Shown in pieces: positions 27,606 to 36,115 of a stretch of 64,000 nucleotides of DNA. Location: assembly GCA_913031575.1 (NCBI GenBank), contig CAJWEV010000005.1, forward strand, positions 1-64,000, read 5' to 3'. Positions within the stretch are counted from its first letter, which is position 1, and every line of letters begins with the position of its first letter. Both the position numbers and the translations under genes were made by a program. The stretch is from an uncultured Halieaceae bacterium (GTDB taxonomy: Bacteria > Pseudomonadota > Gammaproteobacteria > Pseudomonadales > Halieaceae). The notes beneath the pieces are model-generated. The model was given only the letters and a program-made list of their open reading frames with translations. It searched no databases and was not told the DNA's origin.

Positions 27606-27907
27606 TTTGCATTACTCCTGCGGTAGGACGTTAAGTCTGCTGATTGGCTCACTCGGGCGCAACCATCTGACGGGTCGCTGCCATTGTTGAGGATTAGCCA
27701 AGTCACTGCGAGCTCGTCGAGCCAATAAGCAGAAAAATGATGGGCAACCGGTTTCCAAAGCAAGATTTCATGCGGTTTTATGGTTCATCGCACTGAAAGT
27801 CCCAGTCGTCGAATTTAACTCCCTCCGAAATGGCCCGCTGTGAGATAACAAACTCGGATTTCTCCCTATTTTAATTTTAAGACCGAAATCAGTAACAGGA
27901 TTGAACT
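27606..27907. other. Intergenic region with divergent promoters and an inverted repeat
   Basis: The 302 bases between the divergent aminotransferase and FAS1 genes hold no convincing ORF. They contain an imperfect inverted repeat (arms at 27637-27651 and 27718-27732), the AGGAG site of the aminotransferase and an AGGA site before the FAS1 lipoprotein ATG. The 60 bases before the FAS1 gene are AT-rich and probably hold its promoter. Confidence 0.6.
27637..27732. repeat. Imperfect inverted repeat, 15-bp arms
   Basis: CTGCTGATTGGCTCA at 27637 and the reverse complement of 27718-27732 (CTGCTTATTGGCTCG) match at 13 of 15 positions, separated by 66 bases. It lies in the leader of the aminotransferase gene. 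It could be a paired regulator site or chance. Confidence 0.45.
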
Positions 27908-30900
27908 ATGAATTCGACAGCACGGATCATTTCCCGAGTACTGGTAGCTAGCCTACTAGTCTTTATCGCTGCATGTTCCGACAGCGGCGACGGTGTTCTC
28001 TACAGTGACGATCTGCCAAGTGCTCCTGAAGCGAGCCCACCAGCGCTAGAACCATCACCCGGCAATATCGTCGAGGTGGCCACGGCCGCAGGAAGCTTCC
28101 CTACTCTGCTAGCAGCCGTTGAGGCTGCGGGGTTGGTAGATGCACTGTCAGACGACAGCGCTTCACTGACTGTATTTGCACCGACCGAGGAGGCGTTCGC
28201 GGCGTTGCCTGCCGGCGCGCTCGATGCGCTGCTGGCAGACCCAGAAGCGCTAGCTAACGTCCTGACGTACCACGTGCTTAATAGCGAAGTGGGGGTCGGT
28301 GCGGCGCTTGATCTCGCGCCCACCACCGTAGCCACACTGCAAGGTGGCGATGTTGCGCTGACCAAGCGGGCTGATGACTATCTTTACGTCAATCTCTCGC
28401 AGGTCGTTGATTACGATATCGAGGCATCAAATGGTGTCATCCACGTTATCGACTCTGTGCTACTACCACCCGATCTCACGCCTTCTACAATGACGATTGC
28501 TGAAATCGCTCAAGCAGACGGTAATTTCGACACCTTGGTTGCGGCACTTACAGCGGCCAACCTTGTTGAGACTGTTAATAATCCTGATGCAGCGCTGACT
28601 GTCTTTGCGCCCACTGACGCAGCCTTTGAGGCGCTCGGTGAAGCGTCGCTAAACTATCTTCTTAACAACCCCGAAATCCTCGAGAGCGCATTGCTCTACC
28701 ACGTTTTCGTAGGCGCGGAACTGACGTCAATCGATGCCATTGCTGCTACAGGCACATCGCTCGAAATGGCGAATGGCGACGAGGCGATGGTTTCTCTTGG
28801 CGAATCAGGTTTGATGATTGAAGGCGCCAACATTGTTACTACGGACATTGTTGCTTCAAACGGCGTCATCCACGTGATTGATGTCGTGCTTGAGGCTCCC
28901 AGTGCAATCGGTTCACCTCTCGCAGTAACACTTGCAACCAACGGTTCATTCTCAACCCTATCGGGATTAATCGAAGATGCTGGCCTGACTGATGAGCTAA
29001 TGGATCCAAACGCCAATATGACTATTTTTGCGCCAACTGACGACGCATTTGCTCAGATGAAGGCCGCTGGCATGTTCACCAAGGTTCTTAGCAAAGAAAC
29101 TGGCGACCATCTTGCTGACTTCACAACGGGCTCTTTCGGTGATGCGATTGTGGACCCAGAAACTGAGACCTACACCTTCCCAACAGGTGCTCAAGACTGG
29201 GCAGGGTTTGCTAACAATGCGGATATTTATCCGCTGACATTTGCAGAAGGCGGTTCAATTACCTTTACTGCCTCAGCCGCTACCCCCACCAACATCAGAT
29301 TCCGTTTCGAGTACTTGCCTTATCCTGATGTAGATCCGGCATACGATACTGAGCAAGTACTTATCGACAGTACAGAGCCAGCGGAATACACCATCGAAAT
29401 CCCAACTCAGGGTGAAAATACGTTCTCATCATTCCTTCTTTACATTGTTGAGCGAGATCAACCTGTAGTGGTGAGTAACGTTGTTGTTAGCACTGACACC
29501 GCCCCACCGCCAGAACCTGACACAGAGCTGGTAGACCTGCTGCTCTATCACGTTTATGGCGACACTGTTTACTCCGACGCGGCTATCGCATTGGACGGCA
29601 ACTCTATTGAGATGCTAAACGGGGAGCTGGTGAATGTAGCCGTCCAAGAGGATAACCTCTTCGTTAACGACGCTCGTGTTGTAACGGCCGACATCGTGTC
29701 AGGTAATGGAGTGATCCATGCCATCAACAAAGTTTTGTCGGGTGGTCAAACCGCGGTTGTCGCAGACTTTACAACCGGTGCCTTTGGTGGCGCTGTGGCT
29801 GATGCGGAATCCGAGACCTACACCTTCCCGGCAGGTGCCGAGGGATGGGCAGGTTTCGCTAACAATGCGGATATCTACCCAATCTCATTCACCGAGGGTG
29901 GCTCTATAACGTTCACTGCATCTGCAGAGACACCAACTAACGTCCGATTCCGCTTTGAATACTTGCCCTACCCTGATGTGGATCCAGCATATGATACAGC
30001 AACCGTCCTCATCGATAGTGCTGAGGCTTCGGAATATACCATTGAGATCCCCTCTCAAGGCAGTAACACATTCTCATCATTCTTGATGTATATCGTTGAA
30101 CGTGACCAAGCGGTTGCGATAAGTGACGTCATCGTTATGAGTGGAGTGGCGCCGGCAGAACCCGAGCCACCGGTAAGGGAGGTAACGGCGGATTTCACAA
30201 CGGGTGCCTTTGGTAACGCTGTGGTTGATGCTAATACAGAAACCTATACCTTTCCGTCAGGCGCCGAGGGTTGGGCTGGTTTCGCGAACAACGCAGATAT
30301 TTATCCGCTGACTTTCGAAGAAGGAGGCTCTATCACCTTCACCGCGTCGGCGGAAACTGCGACCAACTTGCGCTTCCGCTTTGAATATCGTCCCTACCCA
30401 GACGTGGATCCGGCGTACGATACCGCGACTGTGTTGATCAACAGTAGCGAGCCAACGCAGTACAGTATTGATATCCCATCACAAGGTGCGAACACGTTTT
30501 CGTCCTTCCTGATGTACATTGTCGAGCGGGATAGCCCTGTCATAGTTACAGATGTCGTGGTGTCTAATCAGCCAGCTCAAGAAGCCCCTACGGACGATGT
30601 AACGGCGGATTTCACCACTGGTGCATTTGGCAACGCGGTAGTTGATGCTGAGACAGAAACTTACACTTTCCCATCTGGCGCAGAGGGATGGGCCGGATTC
30701 GCGAACAACGCAGATATCTACCCCTTGAGTTTCGCTGAGGGTGGTTACATTACATTTACTGCGTCTGCTGCGGCTGCCACAAATGTTCGTTTCCGCTTCG
30801 AGTTCCAGCCCTACCCCAACGTGGATCCTGCATACGACACGGCCAACGTCCTGATTAATAGCACCGAGGCCATGGAGTACACCGTCGAGCTGCCCTCTCA

Positions 30901-31003
30901 AGGCGAGAATACCTTCTCCTCGTTCTTACTCTATCTTGTGGAGCGTGATAGCCCCGTCACCATTACCAATGTGGTGGTTTCAAGCTACATCCCTGCTGAG
31001 TAA
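27908..31003 (+). CDS. Lipoprotein with three FAS1 (fasciclin) domains, one split by a repeated module
   Basis: A 1031-residue surface or periplasmic lipoprotein (signal ending LLVFIAACSDSG). FAS1 domain 1 spans about residues 52-195 and domain 2 about 198-335, each with the LTVFAPT...AF, LLYHV and SNGVIHVID motifs. Domain 3 starts near 337 (NMTIFAPTDDAF) but its second half (LLLYHVYG...GNGVIHAIN) only appears after residue 535. A module of about 127 residues is inserted between the halves (from residue 403), and three more copies follow at about 619, 761 and 900. Each copy begins ADFTTG and carries FANNADIYP, an RFRFEY-type strand, and NTFSSFL. The module looks all-beta, like a carbohydrate- or ligand-binding domain, but I cannot name it. 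A role in adhesion or surface binding is inferred. Confidence 0.85.
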   Translation: MNSTARIISRVLVASLLVFIAACSDSGDGVLYSDDLPSAPEASPPALEPSPGNIVEVATAAGSFPTLLAAVEAAGLVDALSDDSASLTVFAPTEEAFAALPAGALDALLADPEALANVLTYHVLNSEVGVGAALDLAPTTVATLQGGDVALTKRADDYLYVNLSQVVDYDIEASNGVIHVIDSVLLPPDLTPSTMTIAEIAQADGNFDTLVAALTAANLVETVNNPDAALTVFAPTDAAFEALGEASLNYLLNNPEILESALLYHVFVGAELTSIDAIAATGTSLEMANGDEAMVSLGESGLMIEGANIVTTDIVASNGVIHVIDVVLEAPSAIGSPLAVTLATNGSFSTLSGLIEDAGLTDELMDPNANMTIFAPTDDAFAQMKAAGMFTKVLSKETGDHLADFTTGSFGDAIVDPETETYTFPTGAQDWAGFANNADIYPLTFAEGGSITFTASAATPTNIRFRFEYLPYPDVDPAYDTEQVLIDSTEPAEYTIEIPTQGENTFSSFLLYIVERDQPVVVSNVVVSTDTAPPPEPDTELVDLLLYHVYGDTVYSDAAIALDGNSIEMLNGELVNVAVQEDNLFVNDARVVTADIVSGNGVIHAINKVLSGGQTAVVADFTTGAFGGAVADAESETYTFPAGAEGWAGFANNADIYPISFTEGGSITFTASAETPTNVRFRFEYLPYPDVDPAYDTATVLIDSAEASEYTIEIPSQGSNTFSSFLMYIVERDQAVAISDVIVMSGVAPAEPEPPVREVTADFTTGAFGNAVVDANTETYTFPSGAEGWAGFANNADIYPLTFEEGGSITFTASAETATNLRFRFEYRPYPDVDPAYDTATVLINSSEPTQYSIDIPSQGANTFSSFLMYIVERDSPVIVTDVVVSNQPAQEAPTDDVTADFTTGAFGNAVVDAETETYTFPSGAEGWAGFANNADIYPLSFAEGGYITFTASAAAATNVRFRFEFQPYPNVDPAYDTANVLINSTEAMEYTVELPSQGENTFSSFLLYLVERDSPVTITNVVVSSYIPAE
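29114..30991 (+). repeat. Four copies of a ~127-residue protein module (coding repeat)
   Basis: The module starts at 29114, 29762, 30188 and 30605. Copies 2-4 are spaced about 140 residues apart with short Pro/Glu linkers, whereas copy 1 is separated from copy 2 by the rest of a FAS1 domain. The protein copies are closely similar but synonymous codons differ, so the duplication is not very recent. Confidence 0.9.
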
Positions 31004-31021
31004 TCAGATATAGCGACACCT

Positions 31022-31048
31022 AAAGGCGGCCATCGGCCGCCTTTTTTG
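31022..31048 (+). terminator. Rho-independent terminator after the FAS1 lipoprotein gene
   Basis: The stem AAGGCGGC / GGCCGCCTT with a short loop is followed by TTTTTT, about 20 bases past the stop. Confidence 0.9.
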
Positions 31049-31100
31049 TTTTTGGATCTAACGAGAGTGTTAGAAAAGTTCTCATTGCAATGGCTTGTGG

Positions 31101-32168
31101 TTAAAGACCGCTTCTTGTTTTGACTATATCATCCGAGTTGGCTGGCAATGAGAAACTTACGCCATCTTGTCCGACCGTGTAATCGGGAAAAATATCCTCG
31201 GCCCCATCCAAAAACAGAAGCTCCTGCCCTGGAAACACCAACGGCGGCACGATGTGGTAGTAGAGCAAATGTCCGACCCCTGCATCTCTCGCTGTCTCCG
31301 CGGCTTCCTTGGGGCTTGCATGATAATCCAGAATATCAAACGTAATTTTTTCCATCACTGCATTGCCATTTTTGGCTGCGGCAGCGTTCATCATCATAAC
31401 CAGATTGGGTGCGAGCGCTTCATGCACTAATAGATCGACACCCTTCGCGTGCTGCTCGATCACTGCGGACTTATCGGTATCGCCCGTTATTAATGCGGTC
31501 CGACCCTTATAGGAGAATAAATAGCCAACCGCAGGATCTACCGGCATGTGGTCAACGCCCAAAGCATCCACTGTCAGACCACCTCCTTCAAAAACACGGA
31601 TCAAATTCCCATCTGTAGGAAGCTGGAAGGGATAAGCGGTCATGCCGGCTGAGCGGTAAGGTGCTACCAAATCGCCGTGATGCTCGTGGCGGTATACGAA
31701 GTCATGGGAATACGCCGTGTTGAAACCATCCACGACAGTCTCCACACCCGTGGGACCATGCACCGGGAGTGGCGATGGGTTCGATCCCGCGGCCCATCTA
31801 AGCGTCGCCATCTCGCCCAGCGTGTCGATGTGATCGGAGTGAAAGTGGGTAATGAATACAGCAGCAACATCGCCGACTTGATATCCCATTCGAGCCAAAT
31901 TTCGAACGCCGTCAGTTCCCGAATCCACAACATATAGTTGATCACCCGCGACCACGGCAACGCAAGGGCCGGAGGCGTTTGGTGCCGGCATCGGCCCGCC
32001 AGCGCCACAGAGCGCAACATGAAGTCCGTCGTCGAGTGACGTGAGGATATTTTCATTTATTCTGGTGTCGAGACCACGAGCCATCACTACCGCAAGAATA
32101 GTGGCTCGCTGGGAATAGGCAGCGACAGCAGCCACGATTACCGCGAACAACACTATTTTTTTCATCAT
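31101..32168 (-). CDS. Exported metallo-beta-lactamase-fold hydrolase
   Basis: A protein of about 355 residues with an N-terminal hydrophobic segment (MKKIVLFAVIVAAVAAY) that acts as signal or anchor. The MBL metal motifs are complete: FITHFHSDHIDTLGEM, LITGDTDKS, LLVHEAL and a late YHIVPPL His. It belongs to the same RNase Z/arylsulfatase-like branch as the gene at 15.7-16.6 kb and is probably a distant paralogue. The track starts it 7 codons early; two adjacent ATGs (32168, 32165) follow a GGGAG site and either may be used. No partner genes are adjacent. The substrate is unknown. Confidence 0.82.
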   Translation of the reverse strand: MMKKIVLFAVIVAAVAAYSQRATILAVVMARGLDTRINENILTSLDDGLHVALCGAGGPMPAPNASGPCVAVVAGDQLYVVDSGTDGVRNLARMGYQVGDVAAVFITHFHSDHIDTLGEMATLRWAAGSNPSPLPVHGPTGVETVVDGFNTAYSHDFVYRHEHHGDLVAPYRSAGMTAYPFQLPTDGNLIRVFEGGGLTVDALGVDHMPVDPAVGYLFSYKGRTALITGDTDKSAVIEQHAKGVDLLVHEALAPNLVMMMNAAAAKNGNAVMEKITFDILDYHASPKEAAETARDAGVGHLLYYHIVPPLVFPGQELLFLDGAEDIFPDYTVGQDGVSFSLPANSDDIVKTRSGL

Positions 32169-32518
32169 GCATCTCCCTGCAGGTGGCATATCATGAGCAG
32201 ATTTGCGGATTACATACCCAAATCAAACCCATCCCCATACCGCTCAAGTGCGACGACTAAAACTCGACTCCAAGGTCGTCCACTCACATAAATATCTGTT
32301 GTTAGTATATATGTCATAAATTAACGCCGAAAATATCATTTATCGAGCCGGTGCCGTTATTTTGAATCTCGGGGAATAAGGCAGTCTAAAGTCCTCAAGC
32401 AAACTCAGAATCAGGCTTTACTCGCCTTGCAAGCGTTATAAAAGTGACATGAACACGCCGAAGCCGTGGTGCTTGCGTTACTATGACAGACAAGCAATGA
32501 AGTTATTACAGGCATACG
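32169..32518. other. Divergent promoter region, no gene seen
   Basis: About 350 bases separate the divergent MBL and acyl-CoA dehydrogenase genes. I see no supported ORF or RNA. The middle (about 32290-32345) is AT-rich and the region presumably holds both promoters; I could not assign -35/-10 boxes with confidence. Confidence 0.5.
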
Positions 32519-33694
32519 ATGGAAAATCTTGAGACGTTTAGACAGTACACACGCGACTGGCTCGAAGCCAACTGTCCGGAAGATATGCGTCAACCCATGC
32601 GATCAGACGAGGATCAGTGTTGGGGTGGCCGCAACTGGGTTTTTAAAAGTGAAGGCCAAAAGCTATGGCTCGAGCGCATGGCCGAAAAGGGTTGGACCGC
32701 GCCTCGCTGGCCAACCGAATATGGCGGCGGCGGTCTCTCCGGCTCCGAAGCTAAAATCCTAGGAGAAGAAATGGCGCGCATTGGCGCTCGGCGTCCGCTG
32801 AGCAGCTTTGGCTTGGATATGCTGGGCCCAGCCTTATTGCTCTACGCAACAGAAGAACAAAAGCACCAGTACATTCCGGACATCGTCAACGGAAAGATTC
32901 GTTGGTGCCAGGGTTACAGCGAGCCAAATGCCGGATCGGATCTTGCGAGCCTGCGCACAAAAGCCGAGGATATGGGCGACCACTATCAGATCAATGGATC
33001 AAAAGTGTGGACCTCTTATGCAGATAAGGCCGACTGGATTTTCTGTTTGGTACGAACTGATTTCGACTGTCCGAAGCATGAAGGCATTAGCTTCCTGTTG
33101 TTTGATATGGCATCGGAAGGCGTAAGTACCAAGCCGATAAAGCTAATAAGTGGCACCTCACCCTTCTGCGAAACCTTCTTTGATAACGTCCAGGTGCCCA
33201 AGTCACAGCTTGTGGGCACACTTAATAAGGGCTGGGAAATTGCAAAGTACCTGCTGACCCACGAGCGCACCATGATAGGCGGCTTTGGCCTAGCCGGCGG
33301 TGGCATGAAAGGTATGGGACAAATTGCTGCAGCGAAGCGTGGTAAAAAGGATGGCCGTCTGCGCGACGCGTCGCTTCGCGCAGAAGCCAGCTCCTTTGAA
33401 ATAGATGAGATGGCATTTGGTCTCACCATCGAGCGCATCACCGACGAAACCAAGGCAGGCCAGGGAACGGGCGCATCATCCTCGATTCTTAAGATGTACG
33501 GCACCGAGCTCAATAAGCTCCGCCAGGAACTGCTCATGGCCATTAGCGCAACCGACGCACTGAACTTTGATAGCGATAGTAAAGGTGCGCTGGTAAGAAG
33601 TTGGCTGCGAAGTAAGGCCAACTCTATTGAAGGCGGCACCAGCGAAGTGCAGCTGAATATTATTGCCAAGCGCATTCTTGGCTTACCGGCGTAA
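32519..33694 (+). CDS. Acyl-CoA dehydrogenase, catalytic-type subunit
   Basis: A 391-residue FAD-dependent acyl-CoA dehydrogenase. It has WCQGYSEPNAGSDLASLRT (flavin/substrate loop), KVWTSYADKADWIFCLVRT, and near the C-terminus SIEGGTSEVQLNIIAKRILGLP, where the Glu of the EGGTSEVQ segment is in the usual active-site region. The next gene is a second, more divergent dehydrogenase only 11 bases downstream, so the two probably form a hetero-oligomer, as known for the FadE pairs of steroid side-chain degradation. The enzyme would introduce an alpha-beta double bond in a bulky or branched acyl-CoA. The exact acyl group is unknown. Confidence 0.88.
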   Translation: MENLETFRQYTRDWLEANCPEDMRQPMRSDEDQCWGGRNWVFKSEGQKLWLERMAEKGWTAPRWPTEYGGGGLSGSEAKILGEEMARIGARRPLSSFGLDMLGPALLLYATEEQKHQYIPDIVNGKIRWCQGYSEPNAGSDLASLRTKAEDMGDHYQINGSKVWTSYADKADWIFCLVRTDFDCPKHEGISFLLFDMASEGVSTKPIKLISGTSPFCETFFDNVQVPKSQLVGTLNKGWEIAKYLLTHERTMIGGFGLAGGGMKGMGQIAAAKRGKKDGRLRDASLRAEASSFEIDEMAFGLTIERITDETKAGQGTGASSSILKMYGTELNKLRQELLMAISATDALNFDSDSKGALVRSWLRSKANSIEGGTSEVQLNIIAKRILGLPA

Positions 33695-33705
33695 GGGGAA
33701 ACGAC

Positions 33706-34821
33706 GTGGTAATGATTTTGAATGAAGAGCAACAGCTCCTCAAAGACTCGGCAAAAGCATTCCTCTCAGAGAGTGCGCCGATTTCCGCGCTGCGCGCCAT
33801 GCGAGACGCGGGCGAGGACCACATGCCTGAGCTCTGGACAAAAATGAGTGAAATGGGCTGGCCCGGCATTGTAATTCCGGATGCCTATTCTGGTCTCGAG
33901 TTCGGCTACGTCGGTGCAGGTGTAGTGCTTGAAGAAATGGGACGTGCGCTTGCGCTCTCCCCCTTCCTAAGCTCAGCAGTTGTTGCAGCAAGCTTGATTA
34001 ATCAGCTAGGGACAGAACAACAAAAAGAAAAGTATCTGCCCGGCATTGCCTCTGGCGAGTTAACCGCAGTATTGGCTGCCGATGAAACGGGCTACTTCGA
34101 CCTTAGTTCGATTGAAACTACAGCCACCGCATCCGGTGATGACTATGTGCTCTTCGGCAATAAGCGCGGTGTGATCGACGGCCACAATGCAGATTTGCTT
34201 CTCGTTGTTACCGGTGGAGACGAAGGCATGAGTGTCTTCGCAGTAGAAAGTGGAGCTTCAGGCATTTCGTGTGAGACCCGTCTGATTGTCGACAGTCAGC
34301 GTGCCGCAGACATCACTCTCGATAGCGTGACGGTCGATGGCGATGCCCTCCTGGGTACTCTCGGTGGTGCCTCGGACGCCATGGAATTCACCATTGATGT
34401 GGCGGCTGCGTGCTCCGCCGCTGAGATGCTTGGGATTTCTATTGAAACCTTCGAACGCACGGTCGGTTACCTCAAAGAGCGTGAACAATTCGGCAACAAG
34501 ATTGGTACCTTTCAAGGGCTCCAGCACCGAGCGGCACAACTATTCGCGGAAATAGAAGTCAGTAAGTCGGCCGTCTTGGCCGCACTTCAGGCACTCGACT
34601 CCAACAGTGAAAAGCGTTCTGTCCTTGCTAGCATGGCAAAAGCTAAGTGTTCGAAAGTCGTCCGCAATGCCACCGAGGAAGGCGTACAAATGCATGGTGG
34701 CATCGGTATGACGGATGAGTTCGATATTGGCTTCTTCATGAAACGTGCGGCCGTCTGCAGACAAGCTTACGGCGACTATCACTTCCATGCCGATCGATTT
34801 GCTAGCCTACGTGGATACTGA
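33706..34821 (+). CDS. Acyl-CoA dehydrogenase, second (partner-type) subunit
   Basis: A 371-residue member of the acyl-CoA dehydrogenase fold. It keeps the helical N-domain and the C-domain with REQFGNKIGTFQGLQHRAAQLFAEIE and GVQMHGGIGMTDEFDIGFFMKRA, but lacks the EGT-type catalytic ending seen in its neighbour and has an eroded middle flavin loop (LAADETGYFDLSSIETTA in place of LTEPxAGSD). This is the pattern expected of the non-catalytic partner in alpha2beta2 dehydrogenases. The GTG start with GGGG 7 bases upstream is preferred; an ATG two codons later is possible. It is co-transcribed with the previous gene. Confidence 0.85.
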   Translation: MVMILNEEQQLLKDSAKAFLSESAPISALRAMRDAGEDHMPELWTKMSEMGWPGIVIPDAYSGLEFGYVGAGVVLEEMGRALALSPFLSSAVVAASLINQLGTEQQKEKYLPGIASGELTAVLAADETGYFDLSSIETTATASGDDYVLFGNKRGVIDGHNADLLLVVTGGDEGMSVFAVESGASGISCETRLIVDSQRAADITLDSVTVDGDALLGTLGGASDAMEFTIDVAAACSAAEMLGISIETFERTVGYLKEREQFGNKIGTFQGLQHRAAQLFAEIEVSKSAVLAALQALDSNSEKRSVLASMAKAKCSKVVRNATEEGVQMHGGIGMTDEFDIGFFMKRAAVCRQAYGDYHFHADRFASLRGY

Positions 34822-34838
34822 CTGATCATAAAAGCGAA

Positions 34839-34869
34839 AAAACCCGCGTCGACCGCAGATTTTTTATAT
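34839..34869 (+). terminator. Degenerate terminator-like hairpin
   Basis: AAAAAACCCGCG and the reverse complement of the CGCAGATTTTTT arm pair except for two C:A mismatches, with a T-run following. It looks like a decayed bidirectional terminator between the convergent dehydrogenase and cysteine synthase genes. Confidence 0.4.
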
Positions 34870-34879
34870 CTATTTAACG

Positions 34880-35935
34880 CTAGCGAGTTGATGCAAGCAG
34901 TGCTGACTCTTCGTCACTCATCTCGGCAGGAATGGCCTCAAATAACGGCGTAGACAGATAACGCTCACCCGTATCAGGCAGCATTGCCAATATAACTGAC
35001 CCTTGAGGCGCGGTCTCGGCAACTTCCAAGGCTGTGGTCAATGTTGAACCCCCTGACACCCCGGTGAGAATGCCCTCATTAGCTGCGAGGTGCTGCGCCA
35101 TTACCATTCCTTTCATGCCGTCCACGGGTCGAACCTCATCAAAAAAAGCGCTATCGATTCCTTCCTGAAGTACCTTAGGTATGAAGTCGGGTGTCCACCC
35201 CTGAATCACATGAGGCTGCCAGGCAGGATGGCTGCCGGTAGGCGAATCATCCTCATTGCGTTCCTGCAAGACACCCGAGCCCACCAACGCGGCGTTATGC
35301 GGCTCTGATAGGATGATCTTGCAGTAAGGGCGCTCTCTTCTCAGCGCTCTGGCAACACCAGTAACAGTACCGCCGGTTCCATAGCCCGTAACCCAGTAAT
35401 CAAGTGCCGCGTCTTTAAAGTCAGAGAGGATTTCCTGGGCTGTTGTAGACTCATGAATATCAGCATTCGCTGCGCTCTCGAATTGCCGCGCAAAAAACCA
35501 GCCATTGTCCTCGGCCAGCTCTTTGGCCACATTGTACATGCCAATACCACGCTCCTCTTTAGGTGTCAGTACAACCTTTGCGCCCAAGAATCGCATCAGG
35601 CGACGACGCTCGATTGAGAAACTCTCAGCCATGGTAATGACAAGGGGATAGCCCTTCGCGGCACAGACCATCGCAAGACCAATGCCGGTGTTTCCAGATG
35701 TTGCTTCCACCACTGTCTGCCCCGGCTTAAGCTGTCCCTCTCTCTCGGCAGATTCAATAATATTTAAGGCAAGCCGGTCTTTAACCGACGACAGCGGATT
35801 GAATGACTCCACCTTTACGAACATCGATACATGATCAGGGCCGGTCCGATTGAGACGCACGCAAGGCGTGTCACCCACAGTCTCCACAATGTTGTTGTAA
35901 AGCCGGCCACGTCCTTCTGTCTTGAATCTGGTCAT
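34880..35935 (-). CDS. cysK: Cysteine synthase (O-acetylserine sulfhydrylase)
   Basis: A 351-residue PLP enzyme that makes cysteine from O-acetylserine and sulfide. The PLP Lys is in NPLSSVKDRLA, the substrate loop is EATSGNTGIGLA, the phosphate-binding glycine loop is GYGTGGTVTGVA, and the C-terminal GVSGGST and PDTGERYLS motifs are those of CysK. A GGAG site lies about 8 bases before the ATG. It is slightly longer than Escherichia coli CysK (323 residues), with an insertion around QERNEDDSPTGSHPAWQPHVIQG. It stands alone and is divergent from the metal operon. Confidence 0.9.
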   Translation of the reverse strand: MTRFKTEGRGRLYNNIVETVGDTPCVRLNRTGPDHVSMFVKVESFNPLSSVKDRLALNIIESAEREGQLKPGQTVVEATSGNTGIGLAMVCAAKGYPLVITMAESFSIERRRLMRFLGAKVVLTPKEERGIGMYNVAKELAEDNGWFFARQFESAANADIHESTTAQEILSDFKDAALDYWVTGYGTGGTVTGVARALRRERPYCKIILSEPHNAALVGSGVLQERNEDDSPTGSHPAWQPHVIQGWTPDFIPKVLQEGIDSAFFDEVRPVDGMKGMVMAQHLAANEGILTGVSGGSTLTTALEVAETAPQGSVILAMLPDTGERYLSTPLFEAIPAEMSDEESALLASTR

Positions 35936-36045
35936 CTAGTTATCTCCCTGTCTGCCATTAATGTAGCCCGAATCCTAACCACTTGCCCATGCTCATGGGA
36001 ATTCTTCAACGCCTAGCTAAAAAAGTTTACTAGGCCTTAGGTTTT

Positions 36046-36063
36046 GATACCCCCCAGGGGTAT
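36046..36063. promoter_or_regulatory. CsoR-type operator, distal copy
   Basis: ATACCCCCCAGGGGTAT at 36047-36063 has the AT-flanked C-tract/G-tract inverted repeat typical of CsoR/RcnR-family operators. It lies just upstream of the predicted -35 box of csoR and is the exact reverse complement of the proximal copy. Confidence 0.8.
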
Positions 36064-36093
36064 TTGGCTATTGATACCCCTGGGGGGTATAAT
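36064..36093 (+). promoter_or_regulatory. Predicted sigma-70 promoter of the csoR operon
   Basis: TTGGCT (36064-36069) and a perfect TATAAT (36088-36093) are spaced 18 bases apart. The proximal operator fills the spacer and runs into the -10 box, so bound repressor would block polymerase. Confidence 0.65.
36073..36090. promoter_or_regulatory. CsoR-type operator, proximal copy
   Basis: ATACCCCTGGGGGGTAT at 36074-36090 overlaps the spacer and -10 box. It is an exact 17-base reverse complement of the distal copy, with centres 27 bases apart. Confidence 0.85.
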
Positions 36094-36115
36094 TCTGCTA
36101 AATCGGAGGTGAAGT

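Noticed and set aside
29114-30991. Repeats that might be taken for a CRISPR-like or satellite array
   Set aside because: They are in-frame protein module repeats of about 420 bases with diverged codons, inside one ORF.
33016-33732. 238-residue ORF antisense to the first acyl-CoA dehydrogenase
   Set aside because: A shadow ORF of a well-supported gene; no recognisable domain, and Ser/Pro-rich composition typical of such shadows.
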